64,000 nucleotides of DNA. It comes from Microvirga sp. VF16 (lineage in GTDB: Bacteria > Pseudomonadota > Alphaproteobacteria > Rhizobiales > Beijerinckiaceae). Shown here one piece after another: positions 18,555 through 27,906 of this stretch; positions within the stretch are counted from its first letter, which is position 1, and the number at the start of each line of letters is the position of its first letter. The notes beneath the pieces are model-generated. The model saw only the letters and a list, made by a program, of their open reading frames with translations. It did not search any database and was not told the origin of the DNA. The stretch lies in NCBI RefSeq assembly GCF_016864375.1, contig NZ_CP069354.1:434001-498000 (forward strand). Direction: 5' to 3'. The position numbers and the translations under genes were made by a program.

Positions 18555-18821
18555 CTATTCCCCCGGCGCCTTGGCCTGGATGGCCAGGGCGTGCAGGCCC
18601 CTGTCGAAGGCGCCTTTCAGGGTGTCGTTGACGAGGCGGTGACGCTCGACTCGGCTCTTGCCGGAGAAGGCTTCCGATACGATATAAACCTGGAAATGAG
18701 TTTCTCCGCCTTCCCGCCATCCAGCATGGCCGTGATGCTTTTCTGATTCGTCGATGACGGTCAGTTCGGTCGGCTGCAGGCTCTCCTGCAAAGTGTGTGT
18801 GATCCAGTGCTGAAGGGTCAT
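18555..18821 (-). CDS. BolA family protein
   Basis: An 88-residue BolA-like protein. BolA proteins bind monothiol glutaredoxins through a [2Fe-2S] cluster and take part in iron homeostasis or transcription control. The family invariant region is visible as SEKHHGHAGWREGGETHFQVYIVS followed by RVERHRLVNDTL. It is divergent from the J-domain gene across 90 bases. The neighbourhood bolA, J-domain gene, cobS, cobT recurs in Rhizobiales to my knowledge. Confidence 0.93.
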   Translation of the reverse strand: MTLQHWITHTLQESLQPTELTVIDESEKHHGHAGWREGGETHFQVYIVSEAFSGKSRVERHRLVNDTLKGAFDRGLHALAIQAKAPGE

Positions 18822-18911
18822 GCTGTTTTGTAAAACCTTTTTGAACGGGTCTGCGGCGAAAAGCGTTCAGGCCTTGGCTCAAGGCCCCAAGCCACTCATA
18901 ATCACTGAATC

Positions 18912-19541
18912 ATGGATCTCAACTCGCCTCTTTTCGACCGCATCCGGATCAAGCCTTCCTGCGAGGAGCCGCAGGAGGCCAAGGGACCCGTGTGCGAGCA
19001 CCCCTCCTGCAAGGCGGCGGGGGAATTTCGTGCGCCCAAGGGGCGGGACCGGGAGGGCCAGTACTGGCGTTTCTGCCTCCAGCATGTGCGCGAGTACAAC
19101 GCCTCGTACAATTATTTCGCCGGCATGTCGGATTCCGCCGTCGCGGCCTTCCAGAAGGATTCCATCATCGGCCATCGCCCGACCTGGACCATGGGCATGA
19201 ACGCTTCCGGCCATGGCGAGGAGCATACCGCCAAGGCCGAACCGCGGGACTGGGGCTATTTCGATCCCCTCGGGGTCCTCAAGGGCGAGGACTTCACTCA
19301 GGCTCGGACCAGCCGGGCCCGGCCCGAGCCGAAGCGTCCGCGCTATACGGGCGCGGTGCGCCGGGCGCTGGACATCCTCGGCCTCGACGAGACCGCCGAC
19401 GGCCCCGCCATCAAGGCCCAGTACAAGGCCCTGGTGAAGCGGTTCCATCCCGATGCCAATGGGGGCGACCGCTCCTTCGAGGAGCGCCTGCGTGACATCA
19501 TCAAGGCGCACGATGCCCTGAAAAGCGCCGGCCTGTGCTGA
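18912..19541 (+). CDS. C-terminal J-domain (DnaJ-like) protein
   Basis: A 209-residue protein whose C-terminal 65 residues form a J domain with the HPD motif at 179-181, needed to stimulate Hsp70 ATPase. The N-terminal part carries Cys28, Cys33, Cys55 and His58 (CEHPSC, then FCLQH), a possible small metal site, and a conserved TWTMGMNASG-like linker. There is no Gly/Phe region or DnaJ zinc repeats, so this is a specialised co-chaperone. It precedes cobS, which may hint at a client, but a 116-base gap separates them. Confidence 0.9.
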   Translation: MDLNSPLFDRIRIKPSCEEPQEAKGPVCEHPSCKAAGEFRAPKGRDREGQYWRFCLQHVREYNASYNYFAGMSDSAVAAFQKDSIIGHRPTWTMGMNASGHGEEHTAKAEPRDWGYFDPLGVLKGEDFTQARTSRARPEPKRPRYTGAVRRALDILGLDETADGPAIKAQYKALVKRFHPDANGGDRSFEERLRDIIKAHDALKSAGLC

Positions 19542-19596
19542 AACCATATCCTTTCAGGCAGGGCTGACCAGCTCATTAGGAAATTGCGCCATTCCG

Positions 19597-19622
19597 TCAT
19601 GGGGGTTAAGAAGCCCATGACA
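19597..19622 (+). promoter_or_regulatory. Inverted repeat in the cobS leader
   Basis: GTCATGGG (19597-19604) and CCCATGAC (19615-19622) are perfect 8-base arms around a 10-base spacer, 35 bases before the cobS start. It could be an operator or a leader hairpin. It is far too small to be a cobalamin riboswitch, whose B12 box I do not see. Confidence 0.4.
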
Positions 19623-19657
19623 TCTTCACGACACACGAAAGAGACCGAGAGGCCCCT

Positions 19658-20647
19658 ATGACGGCACAAACCGAGACAGCGACCCTTCTGCCCGATATGA
19701 AGGTGTCCGTGCGACAGGTCTTCGGCATCGACTCGGATCTGGAAGTTCCCGCCTTCTCGCAGGCCGAGGGGCATGTGCCCGATCTCGACCCCGATTATCT
19801 CTTCGACCGGGATACGACGCTTGCCATCCTCGCCGGCTTCGCGCGCAACCGCCGCGTCATGATCACGGGCTATCACGGCACCGGCAAGTCGACCCATATC
19901 GAGCAGGTGGCGGCTCGCCTGAATTGGCCCTGTGTGCGCGTGAATCTGGACAGCCACGTCTCCCGTATCGACCTCGTCGGCAAGGACGCCATCGTGCTGC
20001 AGGAGGGCAAGCAGGTTACCGCCTTCCAGGACGGCATCCTGCCCTGGGCGCTGCAGAACAACGTGGCCCTCGTGTTCGACGAATACGATGCCGGCCGCCC
20101 GGATGTGATGTTCGTGATCCAGCGCGTGCTGGAGCAATCGGGCAAGCTCACGCTGCTCGACCAGAAGCGCGTGATCCGGCCTCACCCGGCTTTTCGCCTC
20201 TTTGCCACCGCCAACACGGTCGGCCTCGGCGACACCTCGGGGCTCTATCACGGCACGCAGCAGATCAACCAGGGCCAGATGGACCGTTGGTCCATCGTCA
20301 CGACGCTGAACTACCTGCCGCACGACAAGGAGGTGGACATCGTCCTCTCCAAGGCGAAGCACTATCAGGAGAACTCGGATGGCCGCGACATCGTCAACAA
20401 GATGGTGCGCGTGGCGGACCTGACCCGCTCGGCCTTCATGAACGGCGATCTCTCGACCGTCATGAGTCCGCGCACAGTGATTACCTGGGCCGAGAACGCC
20501 GAAATCTTCGGCGATACAGGCTTCGCCTTCCGCGTCACCTTCCTCAACAAGTGCGACGAGTTGGAACGTGCCCTCGTGGCCGAGTTCTACCAGCGCTCCT
20601 TCGGCAAGGAACTGCCGGAGAGCGCCGTGAATATGGTGCTGTCGTAA
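19658..20647 (+). CDS. cobS: Aerobic cobaltochelatase subunit CobS
   Basis: A 329-residue AAA+ ATPase that, with CobT and CobN, inserts cobalt into hydrogenobyrinate diamide in the aerobic cobalamin pathway. Walker A is GYHGTGKST at residues 71-79 and Walker [10 protein letters not shown] near 138. The long insert and the sensor region ([11 protein letters not shown]) match the MoxR/CobS clade. cobT follows after 140 bases containing a repeat. cobN is not in the window, as is common where cobST is a separate locus. Confidence 0.96.
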   Translation: MTAQTETATLLPDMKVSVRQVFGIDSDLEVPAFSQAEGHVPDLDPDYLFDRDTTLAILAGFARNRRVMITGYHGTGKSTHIEQVAARLNWPCVRVNLDSHVSRIDLVGKDAIVLQEGKQVTAFQDGILPWALQNNVALVFDEYDAGRPDVMFVIQRVLEQSGKLTLLDQKRVIRPHPAFRLFATANTVGLGDTSGLYHGTQQINQGQMDRWSIVTTLNYLPHDKEVDIVLSKAKHYQENSDGRDIVNKMVRVADLTRSAFMNGDLSTVMSPRTVITWAENAEIFGDTGFAFRVTFLNKCDELERALVAEFYQRSFGKELPESAVNMVLS

Positions 20648-20657
20648 AACTAACCCT

Positions 20658-20760
20658 GTCATTCCGGGGCGGCGCAGCCGAGCCCGGAATCCATAACCGC
20701 TAACGCTGAAAGGCTGGAAGACGGCCTGTGTTTATGGATCCCCGCCTGCGCGGGGATGAC
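20658..20760. repeat. Family 1 intergenic palindromic repeat, copy 4
   Basis: Starts GTCATTCCGGGGC, ends GCGGGGATGAC, with inner arms TCCATAA/TTATGGA. It lies between cobS and cobT, inside what should be one operon, 27 bases before the cobT start. It may therefore affect cobT read-through or message stability. Confidence 0.75.
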
Positions 20761-20787
20761 AAAGGCGGGAATGACAGGAGAGGTGAG

Positions 20788-22686
20788 ATGTCCATCTCGA
20801 ACCGCAAGCTAGGTGAGAAGAAGGAAGCGCCGGCGGAGCCGCTGAAGCGCTCCATTGCCGGCACCATGAAGGCGATCGCCCGCAAGCCCGATCTCGAGGT
20901 CGCCTTCGCGTCCGACCGTCCGGTGCTCATGGGCCAGGACAAGGCGCGCCTGCCGGAGCCGCCCCGTCGGCTGACGTCGCAGGATGTGGCGATCCTGCGC
21001 GGCAATGCCGATGCCATGGCCTTGCGCTTGGCATGCCATGACACCGCCCTTCACCGGAAACTCGCCCCCGAGGGCCAAGCCGCCCGCGCCGTGTTCGATG
21101 CGGTCGAGCAGGCGCGCGTGGAATCCATCGGCTCGCGACGCATGGCCGGCATCTCCTCCAACATCTCGGCGATGCTGGAGGACCGCTATCATCGCGGCGG
21201 CAAGTACGAAGAGATCACGGACCGCGCCGATGCGCCGCTCGAGGATGCGCTTGCCCTCATGGTGCGCGAGCGTCTGACCGGCGCGAAGCCGCCCGCGTCG
21301 GCGGCCAAGATCGTCGATCTCTGGCGCGATTTCATCGAGAACCGCGCCGGGCGCGATCTCGATGGCCTGCTCAAGAACATCGAGAACCAGCGCAGCTTCG
21401 CCCGCTCCATCCGCGACCTGCTCTCCTCCCTCGACATGGCCGACGAGGCGGCCATGGATTCCGAGGATGAGGAGAACGAGGACGAGAACGAATCCGAGGA
21501 GCAGGAGCAGCAGGGCGAAGGCGAATCCGAGCAGGAAGCCCAGGGCGACCGGGCCGAGGTGGAAATCAGCGAGGATTCCAGCGACGAGATGGAGGACGGC
21601 GCCACGGAAGAGGCCGACGGTCCTTCCGGCGAGCTGCCCGAGGAATCTGAGGAAGCGGATTCCGAGGATGCCGGCGAATCCTGGCGTCCGCCGTCGCGTT
21701 CCAACGAGGCGCGGGGACCCGACTACAAGGCCTATACCCAGAAATTCGACGAGATCATCCACGCGGAAGACCTCTGCGATGCGGATGAGCTCACGCGGCT
21801 TCGCGCTTATCTCGACAAGCAGCTCGCCCATCTGCAGGGCGTGGTCGGCCGTCTCGCGAACCGTCTGCAGCGTCGCCTGATGGCGCAGCAGAACCGGTCC
21901 TGGGAGTTCGACCTCGAAGAGGGCACGCTCGATCCTGCGCGCCTGCCGCGCATCGTCATGGATCCTTTCCAGCCTCTCAGCTTCAAGCAGGAGCAGGACA
22001 CGAATTTCCGCGACACGGTGGTGACGCTGCTCCTCGACAATTCCGGCTCCATGCGCGGGCGCCCGATCACGGTGGCGGCCACCTGCGCCGACATTCTCGC
22101 CCGGACGCTCGAGCGCTGCGGCGTGAAGGTGGAAATCCTCGGCTTCACCACCCGCGCCTGGAAGGGCGGGCAGGCGCGCGAGACATGGCTGCAGAACGGC
22201 AAGCCGGCCAATCCCGGCCGCCTGAATGACCTTCGTCACATCATCTACAAGTCGGCGGACGCGCCCTGGCGGCGTGCGCGCAAGAACTTGGGCCTGATGA
22301 TGCGCGAGGGCCTGCTGAAGGAAAACATCGATGGCGAGGCGCTCGACTGGGCGCATAAGCGCCTGCTCGGGCGGCCCGAGCAGCGCCGCATCCTGATGGT
22401 GATCTCGGACGGCGCGCCAGTGGACGACTCGACGCTCTCGGTCAATCCCGGCAATTATCTCGAGCGGCATCTGCGCTTCATCATCGAGGAGATCGAGACC
22501 CGCTCTCCCGTGGAACTCATCGCCATCGGCATCGGCCACGACGTGACGCGCTACTACCGCCGCGCCGTGACCATCGTCGATGCGGAGGAGCTTGGCGGTG
22601 TCATGACCGAAAAGCTCGCGGAGCTGTTCGAGGAGAACGCAGCGCCGCCCTCCCGCGGTGTGCCCCGCCGCAGAGCCGTCGCTTGA
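20788..22686 (+). CDS. cobT: Aerobic cobaltochelatase subunit CobT
   Basis: A 632-residue partner of CobS in the cobalt chelatase. A helical N-terminal half is followed by a strongly acidic low-complexity stretch of Glu/Asp at about residues 225-300, then a C-terminal von Willebrand A domain. Its MIDAS motif DNSGS at 417-421 binds the metal that docks CobS. The ATG at 20788 follows GGAGAGGTGAG; a longer frame from 20728 would only translate the repeat. The next gene starts on a TTG overlapping the TGA stop. Confidence 0.96.
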   Translation: MSISNRKLGEKKEAPAEPLKRSIAGTMKAIARKPDLEVAFASDRPVLMGQDKARLPEPPRRLTSQDVAILRGNADAMALRLACHDTALHRKLAPEGQAARAVFDAVEQARVESIGSRRMAGISSNISAMLEDRYHRGGKYEEITDRADAPLEDALALMVRERLTGAKPPASAAKIVDLWRDFIENRAGRDLDGLLKNIENQRSFARSIRDLLSSLDMADEAAMDSEDEENEDENESEEQEQQGEGESEQEAQGDRAEVEISEDSSDEMEDGATEEADGPSGELPEESEEADSEDAGESWRPPSRSNEARGPDYKAYTQKFDEIIHAEDLCDADELTRLRAYLDKQLAHLQGVVGRLANRLQRRLMAQQNRSWEFDLEEGTLDPARLPRIVMDPFQPLSFKQEQDTNFRDTVVTLLLDNSGSMRGRPITVAATCADILARTLERCGVKVEILGFTTRAWKGGQARETWLQNGKPANPGRLNDLRHIIYKSADAPWRRARKNLGLMMREGLLKENIDGEALDWAHKRLLGRPEQRRILMVISDGAPVDDSTLSVNPGNYLERHLRFIIEEIETRSPVELIAIGIGHDVTRYYRRAVTIVDAEELGGVMTEKLAELFEENAAPPSRGVPRRRAVA

Positions 22687-23687
22687 GGCTCAGCCGGCGC
22701 AACTTTCTCATCGGCGGCGGTGCCGCTGCCGCATCCATGGCCTGTGCCGGCGTCGCCCTGGCGCAGCGCCCGCAGGCCTTCCGCGGCGCGACCTCCATCG
22801 ATGTGGAGGCGCAGCCGATCAGCCGGCTCTCCACCACCGATCCTGACCGCTCGCGCTTCGGCGCCGTGATGTTCCGCTCCGGCGTGGACTTGCGGTCGCG
22901 GGTCTCGGCCTTCGGCGGCTTCTCCGGTCTGTGGCGCTCGGCCAATGGCCAGGAGATCATCGCGCTCGCCGATAACGCGCAATTGTTGAAAGCGCGGGTC
23001 GAGACATCGGACGGGCGGCTCTCGGGCCTATCGGGCCCGGTGCTGTCTCCGCTCATTCTGGCCAACGGCGTCCCCATGCGGCGCTCGCGCTATTACGACA
23101 CGGAGAGCTTTGCGCTTGCAGGCAACACCGCCTTCGTCGGCGTCGAGCGAAACCATGCGGTGATCCGGTTCGAGCGCACCGGGACGGGAAGCATCATTCG
23201 CGGCGTTCCCATTCCCGTGCCGAAGGAGCTGAGGGACCTGCCGAACAACGGCGGCCTGGAAGCCCTCGGCATTGCACCCCAGCGCTCGCCCCTGAACGGA
23301 GCACTCGTCGGCATCGCGGAAGGCGGCAGCGGCTTCATCCTGACCGGCCCGCGGCAGGGTGCCTTCCAGATTGTTCTCTCGGGCGGCTTCGACGTGACCG
23401 ATCTCGCCTTCCTGCCCAATGGGGAAGTTGTCATCCTGGAGCGCCGCTTTTCGCTCTTCGGCGGCTTCGGCTGCCGTCTTCGGCGGGTCGAGGCGAGCGC
23501 GATCAGGCCGGGAGCCCGCATCGACGGGGAGATCCTCTACGAGAGCGAAGCCTCGCATCAGGTCGACAATATGGAAGGCCTCGCGGTCCATCGGGAAGGC
23601 GGCGATATCGTCCTCTCCCTGATCTCCGACAACAATTTCAGCTCCCTGCAGAGAACCTTGTTGCTCGAATTCTCGCTTCCGGGCTGA
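22683..23687 (+). CDS. Tat-exported esterase-like phytase-type beta-propeller protein
   Basis: A 334-residue protein of the 'esterase-like activity of phytase' family, a predicted propeller. The N-terminus [24 protein letters not shown] is a clear twin-arginine signal, so the protein is folded before export. Conserved [17 protein letters not shown] and DNMEGLAV segments carry the acidic residues of the family. It begins with TTG overlapping the cobT stop (TTGA), implying translational coupling. Its link to cobalamin synthesis is unknown; the activity has not been shown for most members. Confidence 0.85.
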   Translation: MRLSRRNFLIGGGAAAASMACAGVALAQRPQAFRGATSIDVEAQPISRLSTTDPDRSRFGAVMFRSGVDLRSRVSAFGGFSGLWRSANGQEIIALADNAQLLKARVETSDGRLSGLSGPVLSPLILANGVPMRRSRYYDTESFALAGNTAFVGVERNHAVIRFERTGTGSIIRGVPIPVPKELRDLPNNGGLEALGIAPQRSPLNGALVGIAEGGSGFILTGPRQGAFQIVLSGGFDVTDLAFLPNGEVVILERRFSLFGGFGCRLRRVEASAIRPGARIDGEILYESEASHQVDNMEGLAVHREGGDIVLSLISDNNFSSLQRTLLLEFSLPG

Positions 23688-23854
23688 GCCTGCCTCCCTG
23701 GTGGGCATTCGCCCTCTTTCTCATCATTCTTTGCCCGCCTCTATCCCTTCGTCCTGCTTGAAGCCCTATGTTTTAGGCAACTAAGCTCTCTTCATGTGGG
23801 CCCGATGCCAATCTTTGCGCCGGGTGTCCGTTTCGAGAGGCTTGAGGAGACCCG

Positions 23855-25279
23855 GTGGCGGCACAGGCGATCTTCGATGAAATGAGCGGCCATGACGGCC
23901 ATAGCAGAGATGCGTACCGCGTCCTCCAGGACTGGCTGAAATCGGCACCGCCGCAATTGCTGGAACACCGCCGCGAGGAGGCGGAACTCTTCTTCCGCCG
24001 GGTCGGCATTACCTTTGCCGTCTATGGCAATGCGGAAGCCGAAGAACGGCTGATCCCCTTCGACATCATCCCGCGGATTCTGTCCGGCCAGGAATGGTCC
24101 CGCCTCGCGCGTGGCCTCGAACAGCGCGTCAAGGCGCTCAATATGTTCCTCAAGGACATCTACGGGCAGCGGGAAATCCTGCGTGCCGGGATCATTCCGC
24201 CGGAACTTGTCTATCTCAATCCCTATTACCGCCCGCAGATGCACGGGTTGTCGCTCAACAGCGACATCTACGTGCAGGTGGCCGGCATCGACATCGTCCG
24301 GGTCGACGACCAGGATTTCTACGTGCTCGAGGACAATCTGCGCACGCCCTCCGGTGTCTCCTACATGCTGGAGAACCGGGAGGTGATGATGCGCCTCTTC
24401 CCCGAGCTCGTGGGCATGCAGCGCATCCGGCCGATCGAGAACTATGTCGATGAACTCCTGGGCACGCTCAAATCCGTCGCGCCGTCGAGTAGCCCGTGGG
24501 ATCCGACCGTCGTTCTCCTCACCCCCGGCTCTCTCAACTCGGCCTATTACGAACACAGCTTCCTCGCCGACCGCATGGGCGTGGAACTGGTCGAAGGGCG
24601 CGATCTCTTCGTGCGCGACGACATGGTCTATATGCGCACGACCGAGGGGCCGAAGCGCGTCGATGTGATCTACAGCCGCATCGACGATGACTTCCTCGAT
24701 TCTTTGGTCTTCCGGCCTGATTCTGCGCTCGGCGTGCCGGGCCTGATCGCTGCCTATCGCGCCGGCAATGTCGCCATCGCCAATGCGCCGGGAACGGGTG
24801 TTGCCGACGACAAGGCCATGTACTCTTACGTGCCCGATATCGTGCGCTTCTACATGGGCGAGGAGCCGATCCTGAAGAACGTGCCGACCTGGCGCTGCCG
24901 CGAGCAGGAGGCGCTCTCTTACGTGCTCGACAATCTGCACGAACTCGTCGTGAAGGAGGTCAACGGCTCTGGCGGCTACGGCATGCTGGTGGGACCGCAT
25001 GCGACGACGGAAGCGCGCGCGCATTTCAAGAGCCGGATTTTGGCGTCGCCCGACAATTACATCGCGCAGCCGACGCTGGCTCTCTCGACGAGTCCGATCT
25101 TCACGGAGAAAGGTCTTGCGCCGCGCCACGTCGATCTGCGTCCCTTCGTTCTGACCGGCCGCGACGGTGTCAGGCTCGTGCCGGGCGGGCTGACCCGTGT
25201 GGCCCTGACGGAGGGTTCACTGGTGGTCAATTCGAGCCAGGGCGGCGGGACCAAGGATACCTGGGTGTTGAGCGAATGA
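23855..25279 (+). CDS. Circularly permuted ATP-grasp protein (COG2308), first gene of the Anbu operon
   Basis: A 474-residue predicted peptide ligase or amine-carboxylate ligase of the circularly permuted ATP-grasp type (DUF404/DUF407). Characteristic stretches are DIYGQREILRAGIIPPELV, DFYVLEDNLRTPSGVSYMLENR, DVIYSRIDDDFLD and VVKEVNGSGGYGMLVGP. The GTG start at 23855 has GAGGAG 5 bases upstream; the next ATG is ten codons in. The next gene begins 15 bases after the stop. Iyer and colleagues (2009) predicted that this enzyme, with its neighbours, makes a peptide or peptide tag; no product is known to me. Confidence 0.93.
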   Translation: MAAQAIFDEMSGHDGHSRDAYRVLQDWLKSAPPQLLEHRREEAELFFRRVGITFAVYGNAEAEERLIPFDIIPRILSGQEWSRLARGLEQRVKALNMFLKDIYGQREILRAGIIPPELVYLNPYYRPQMHGLSLNSDIYVQVAGIDIVRVDDQDFYVLEDNLRTPSGVSYMLENREVMMRLFPELVGMQRIRPIENYVDELLGTLKSVAPSSSPWDPTVVLLTPGSLNSAYYEHSFLADRMGVELVEGRDLFVRDDMVYMRTTEGPKRVDVIYSRIDDDFLDSLVFRPDSALGVPGLIAAYRAGNVAIANAPGTGVADDKAMYSYVPDIVRFYMGEEPILKNVPTWRCREQEALSYVLDNLHELVVKEVNGSGGYGMLVGPHATTEARAHFKSRILASPDNYIAQPTLALSTSPIFTEKGLAPRHVDLRPFVLTGRDGVRLVPGGLTRVALTEGSLVVNSSQGGGTKDTWVLSE

Positions 25280-25294
25280 GCGGGAGCGTTTCGC

Positions 25295-26239
25295 GTGCTG
25301 AGTCGTGATGCCGACAGCCTCTACTGGCTCTCCCGCTATGTGGAGCGGGCCGAGAACACGGCGCGCATCCTCGATGTCGCCTATCGCATGGCATCGATGC
25401 CGATCTCCTATAACGGCGTCGAGACCAATGAATGGGAATCCGCCCTGATCACCGCCGGCGGCATCGATCAGTTCCGCGCCGTCTATGGCGATGCCACGCC
25501 GGAGAACGTGATCGAATTCCTCGCCTTCTCCGAGGCGAACCCGTCCAGCATCCAATGCTGCTTCGACACGGCCCGGCAGAATGCCCGCTCCGTGCGTTCT
25601 GCGCTCACATCGGAGATGTGGGAGGCAATCAATTCCGCTTGGCTCGACTTGCGCCGCTACAAGGCCAAGAGCATTAAGGTCGAGGATCTTCCCCGCTTCC
25701 TGAACCTCGTGAAGGAGGCCTCGCTCCGCTACGACGGTTCCGCCATGCGGACCATGCTGCGCAACGATGCCTATTGGTTCTCGCGGCTCGGCGTCTATAT
25801 CGAGCGCGCCGACAACACCGCGCGGGTGCTCGACGTGAAGTATCACGTGCTGCTGCCGCAGGACGCGGCGGTGGGCGGCGGCATCGACTATTACCAATGG
25901 GCCGCCATCCTGCGCTCGGTCTCGGCGCTGGTGAGCTATCAATGGGTCTATCACCAGAACCTGAGACCCTGGCTCGTGGCCGATCTCCTGATCCTGCGCG
26001 AGGAGATGCCGCGCTCGCTCGCCGCCTGCTACGCATTCCTGTCGCGCCATCTCGACGACATTTCGCAACGCTACGGCACGTCGGGTCCCGCGCAGCGACA
26101 GGCGAGGGCAACTCACGCCCGCCTGGAGAATCAGAATATCGAGGATATCTTCCAGCACGGCCTGCATGAGTTTCTGCAGGACTTCCTCGCCGAGAACAAC
26201 CGGCTCGGGCACGCCATCACGAACCAATATCTCGGCTGA
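25295..26239 (+). CDS. Alpha-E domain protein (DUF403)
   Basis: A 314-residue all-helical protein beginning MLSRDADSLYWLSRYVERAENTARILDV, the family hallmark. A second similar turn (WFSRLGVYIERADNTARVLDVKY) lies near residue 165, consistent with an internal repeat. The biochemical role is unproven; it almost always travels with the circularly permuted ATP-grasp and transglutaminase genes. It starts with GTG and ends 3 bases before the next start, indicating tight coupling. Confidence 0.93.
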   Translation: MLSRDADSLYWLSRYVERAENTARILDVAYRMASMPISYNGVETNEWESALITAGGIDQFRAVYGDATPENVIEFLAFSEANPSSIQCCFDTARQNARSVRSALTSEMWEAINSAWLDLRRYKAKSIKVEDLPRFLNLVKEASLRYDGSAMRTMLRNDAYWFSRLGVYIERADNTARVLDVKYHVLLPQDAAVGGGIDYYQWAAILRSVSALVSYQWVYHQNLRPWLVADLLILREEMPRSLAACYAFLSRHLDDISQRYGTSGPAQRQARATHARLENQNIEDIFQHGLHEFLQDFLAENNRLGHAITNQYLG

Positions 26240-26242
26240 CCC

Positions 26243-27061
26243 ATGCGCATCCGCATCACCCACGAGACGGTCTATCACTACAGCGAGCCCGCCAAGTCGG
26301 CGATCCAGCTCCTGCGGCTGACGCCGCGCGGCTGCGACAGTCAGACGGTCCTGTCCTGGAATATCGACCTCGAAGGCGATGGCCGGCTGATGCGCCGGGA
26401 GGATTGGTACGGCAATATTGTCCACAGCTTGTCCGTGCAGGGTCCCGTGAGCCAGATCACCCTGCATGTGGCCGGCGAGATCGAGACGACGGACACCGCC
26501 GGAATCATCCGGGGAGGGGTCGAGCGTTTCCCGGAAATCTTCTATCTGCGCGAGACAGCCCTGACCCGGCCGGATGCCGCTATCCACGAATTTGCGGAAT
26601 TGACGGCCGGCCGCTTCACCAGCCCTCTCGATCAGGCTCATGCTCTTCTGAATGCTATCCCTGAGCGCCTGCGCTTCGACACGGAGGCTACGAGCGCCAC
26701 GACCACGGGTGCCGATGCCTTCGCGGCGGGCCACGGGGTCTGCCAGGATTTCACCCACGTCTTTCTGAGCGCGGCGCGATCCCTGAAAATTCCGGCCCGT
26801 TATGTCTCAGGCTATCTCCACAAGCCCGGCGAGGCCGAGCAGGAGGCGGGGCACGCCTGGGCGGAGGCCTATGTCCCGGATCTCGGCTGGGTCAGTTTCG
26901 ACCCTACCAATGCCGTTTCCGCAACGGAACATTACGTCCGGTTGGCCATCGGGCTCGATTATCTTGATGCAGCCCCGGTTCGAGGAAGCTATTACGGAAT
27001 CACCCGTGAAGCGCTCGACGTTCGTTTAAGGATCGAAGGCGCCCGTCAAGTACAGGCGTGA
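26243..27061 (+). CDS. Transglutaminase-like cysteine peptidase family protein
   Basis: A 272-residue protein with an N-terminal beta domain (MRIRITHETVYHYSEPAKSA) and a transglutaminase-like papain fold. The triad is intact: C167 in GVCQDF, H204 in GHAWAE and D220 in DPTN. Such proteins can cut or form amide bonds. In this operon type it may process the product of the ATP-grasp enzyme or its target. It is tightly linked to the alpha-E gene upstream; the Anbu gene follows after 53 bases. Confidence 0.93.
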   Translation: MRIRITHETVYHYSEPAKSAIQLLRLTPRGCDSQTVLSWNIDLEGDGRLMRREDWYGNIVHSLSVQGPVSQITLHVAGEIETTDTAGIIRGGVERFPEIFYLRETALTRPDAAIHEFAELTAGRFTSPLDQAHALLNAIPERLRFDTEATSATTTGADAFAAGHGVCQDFTHVFLSAARSLKIPARYVSGYLHKPGEAEQEAGHAWAEAYVPDLGWVSFDPTNAVSATEHYVRLAIGLDYLDAAPVRGSYYGITREALDVRLRIEGARQVQA

Positions 27062-27114
27062 GAATGGTCCCGACAACCGAGCAACTCGACCAGAAGGCTC
27101 CTGGAGGAACCCCC

Positions 27115-27864
27115 ATGACGTATTGTGTCGGCATCCTCGTGCGGGATGGTCTCGTCATGATCGCCGATACGCGCACCAATGCCGGCGTCGATAACATCGC
27201 GACCTTCCGCAAACTGCACCTGTTCGAGAAGCCGGGCGAGCGCGTCATTACCCTCGCCACGGCCGGGAATCTCTCCGCGAGCCAGTCGGTCATGTCGCTG
27301 TTGTCCGACGGCATCGAGAACCCCGAGACCGGAGAGGTCGAGACGCTTCTGAGCGTCTCCAGCATGTTCAAGGCAGCCCAGCTCGTCGGGCGCGCCGTCC
27401 GCCATGTCTACGAAGTCGACGGGGTCGAGATGGAAAAGCGTCAGATGACCTTCGACGTCACCATGCTGCTCGGTGGACAGATTGGGGCGGCCCCGATGCG
27501 CCTCTATCAGATCTACGCGGCCGGCAATGCCATCGAGGCCACTGTCGATACGCCCTTCCTGCAGATCGGCGAGCCCAAATACGGAAAGCCGATCCTCGAC
27601 CGGGCGATCTCCCATGGCACGAGTCTCGTAGAGGCCCTGAAGCTCGGACTCATCTCCATGGATTCGACGTTGAAGTCCAATCTGGGCGTCGGGTTGCCGA
27701 TCGATATCGTCGTGGCCAAGCGCGATGCCCTGAAGGCGCAGGTAACCTACCGCATCCAGGAGGACGAGCCCTATTTCCGGGATCTGCGCGAGCGCTGGTC
27801 CGCCGCGTTGCGCGCGGCCCATCAGGCCATTCCTCACCCGCCCTATGCGGAAGAGGTTCTCTGA
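27115..27864 (+). CDS. Anbu, proteasome/HslV-related self-compartmentalising peptidase
   Basis: A 249-residue Ntn-hydrolase. Removal of Met leaves Thr1 (TYCVGILVRDGLVMIADTRTNAGVD), with Asp17 and a lysine at position 32 in the places expected for proteasome beta-type catalysis. The ADTRTNAGVDNIATFRK segment is diagnostic of Anbu. GGAGGA lies 6 bases before the ATG. The open frame continues upstream but only into the preceding gene's end. Anbu forms ring or helical particles in other bacteria with no agreed substrate. The operon with ATP-grasp, alpha-E and transglutaminase is the classic Anbu context. Confidence 0.95.
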   Translation: MTYCVGILVRDGLVMIADTRTNAGVDNIATFRKLHLFEKPGERVITLATAGNLSASQSVMSLLSDGIENPETGEVETLLSVSSMFKAAQLVGRAVRHVYEVDGVEMEKRQMTFDVTMLLGGQIGAAPMRLYQIYAAGNAIEATVDTPFLQIGEPKYGKPILDRAISHGTSLVEALKLGLISMDSTLKSNLGVGLPIDIVVAKRDALKAQVTYRIQEDEPYFRDLRERWSAALRAAHQAIPHPPYAEEVL

Positions 27865-27872
27865 TCGAAGTG

Positions 27873-27898
27873 AAAAGGGGCCCGATTCGTTGGGCCCC
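27873..27898 (-). terminator. Intrinsic terminator of yhhQ
   Basis: Arms GGGGCCC (27877-27883) and GGGCCCC (27892-27898) around an 8-base loop, followed on the minus strand by TTTT. It also lies directly after the Anbu stop on the other strand, where it would be a stem without a T-run. Confidence 0.7.
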
Positions 27899-27906
27899 GG
27901 GGTGCC

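Noticed and set aside
20809..22539. Very long open frame antisense to cobT (576 codons)
   Set aside because: High-GC codon bias leaves the opposite strand open; the translation shows no domain, while cobT is unmistakable.
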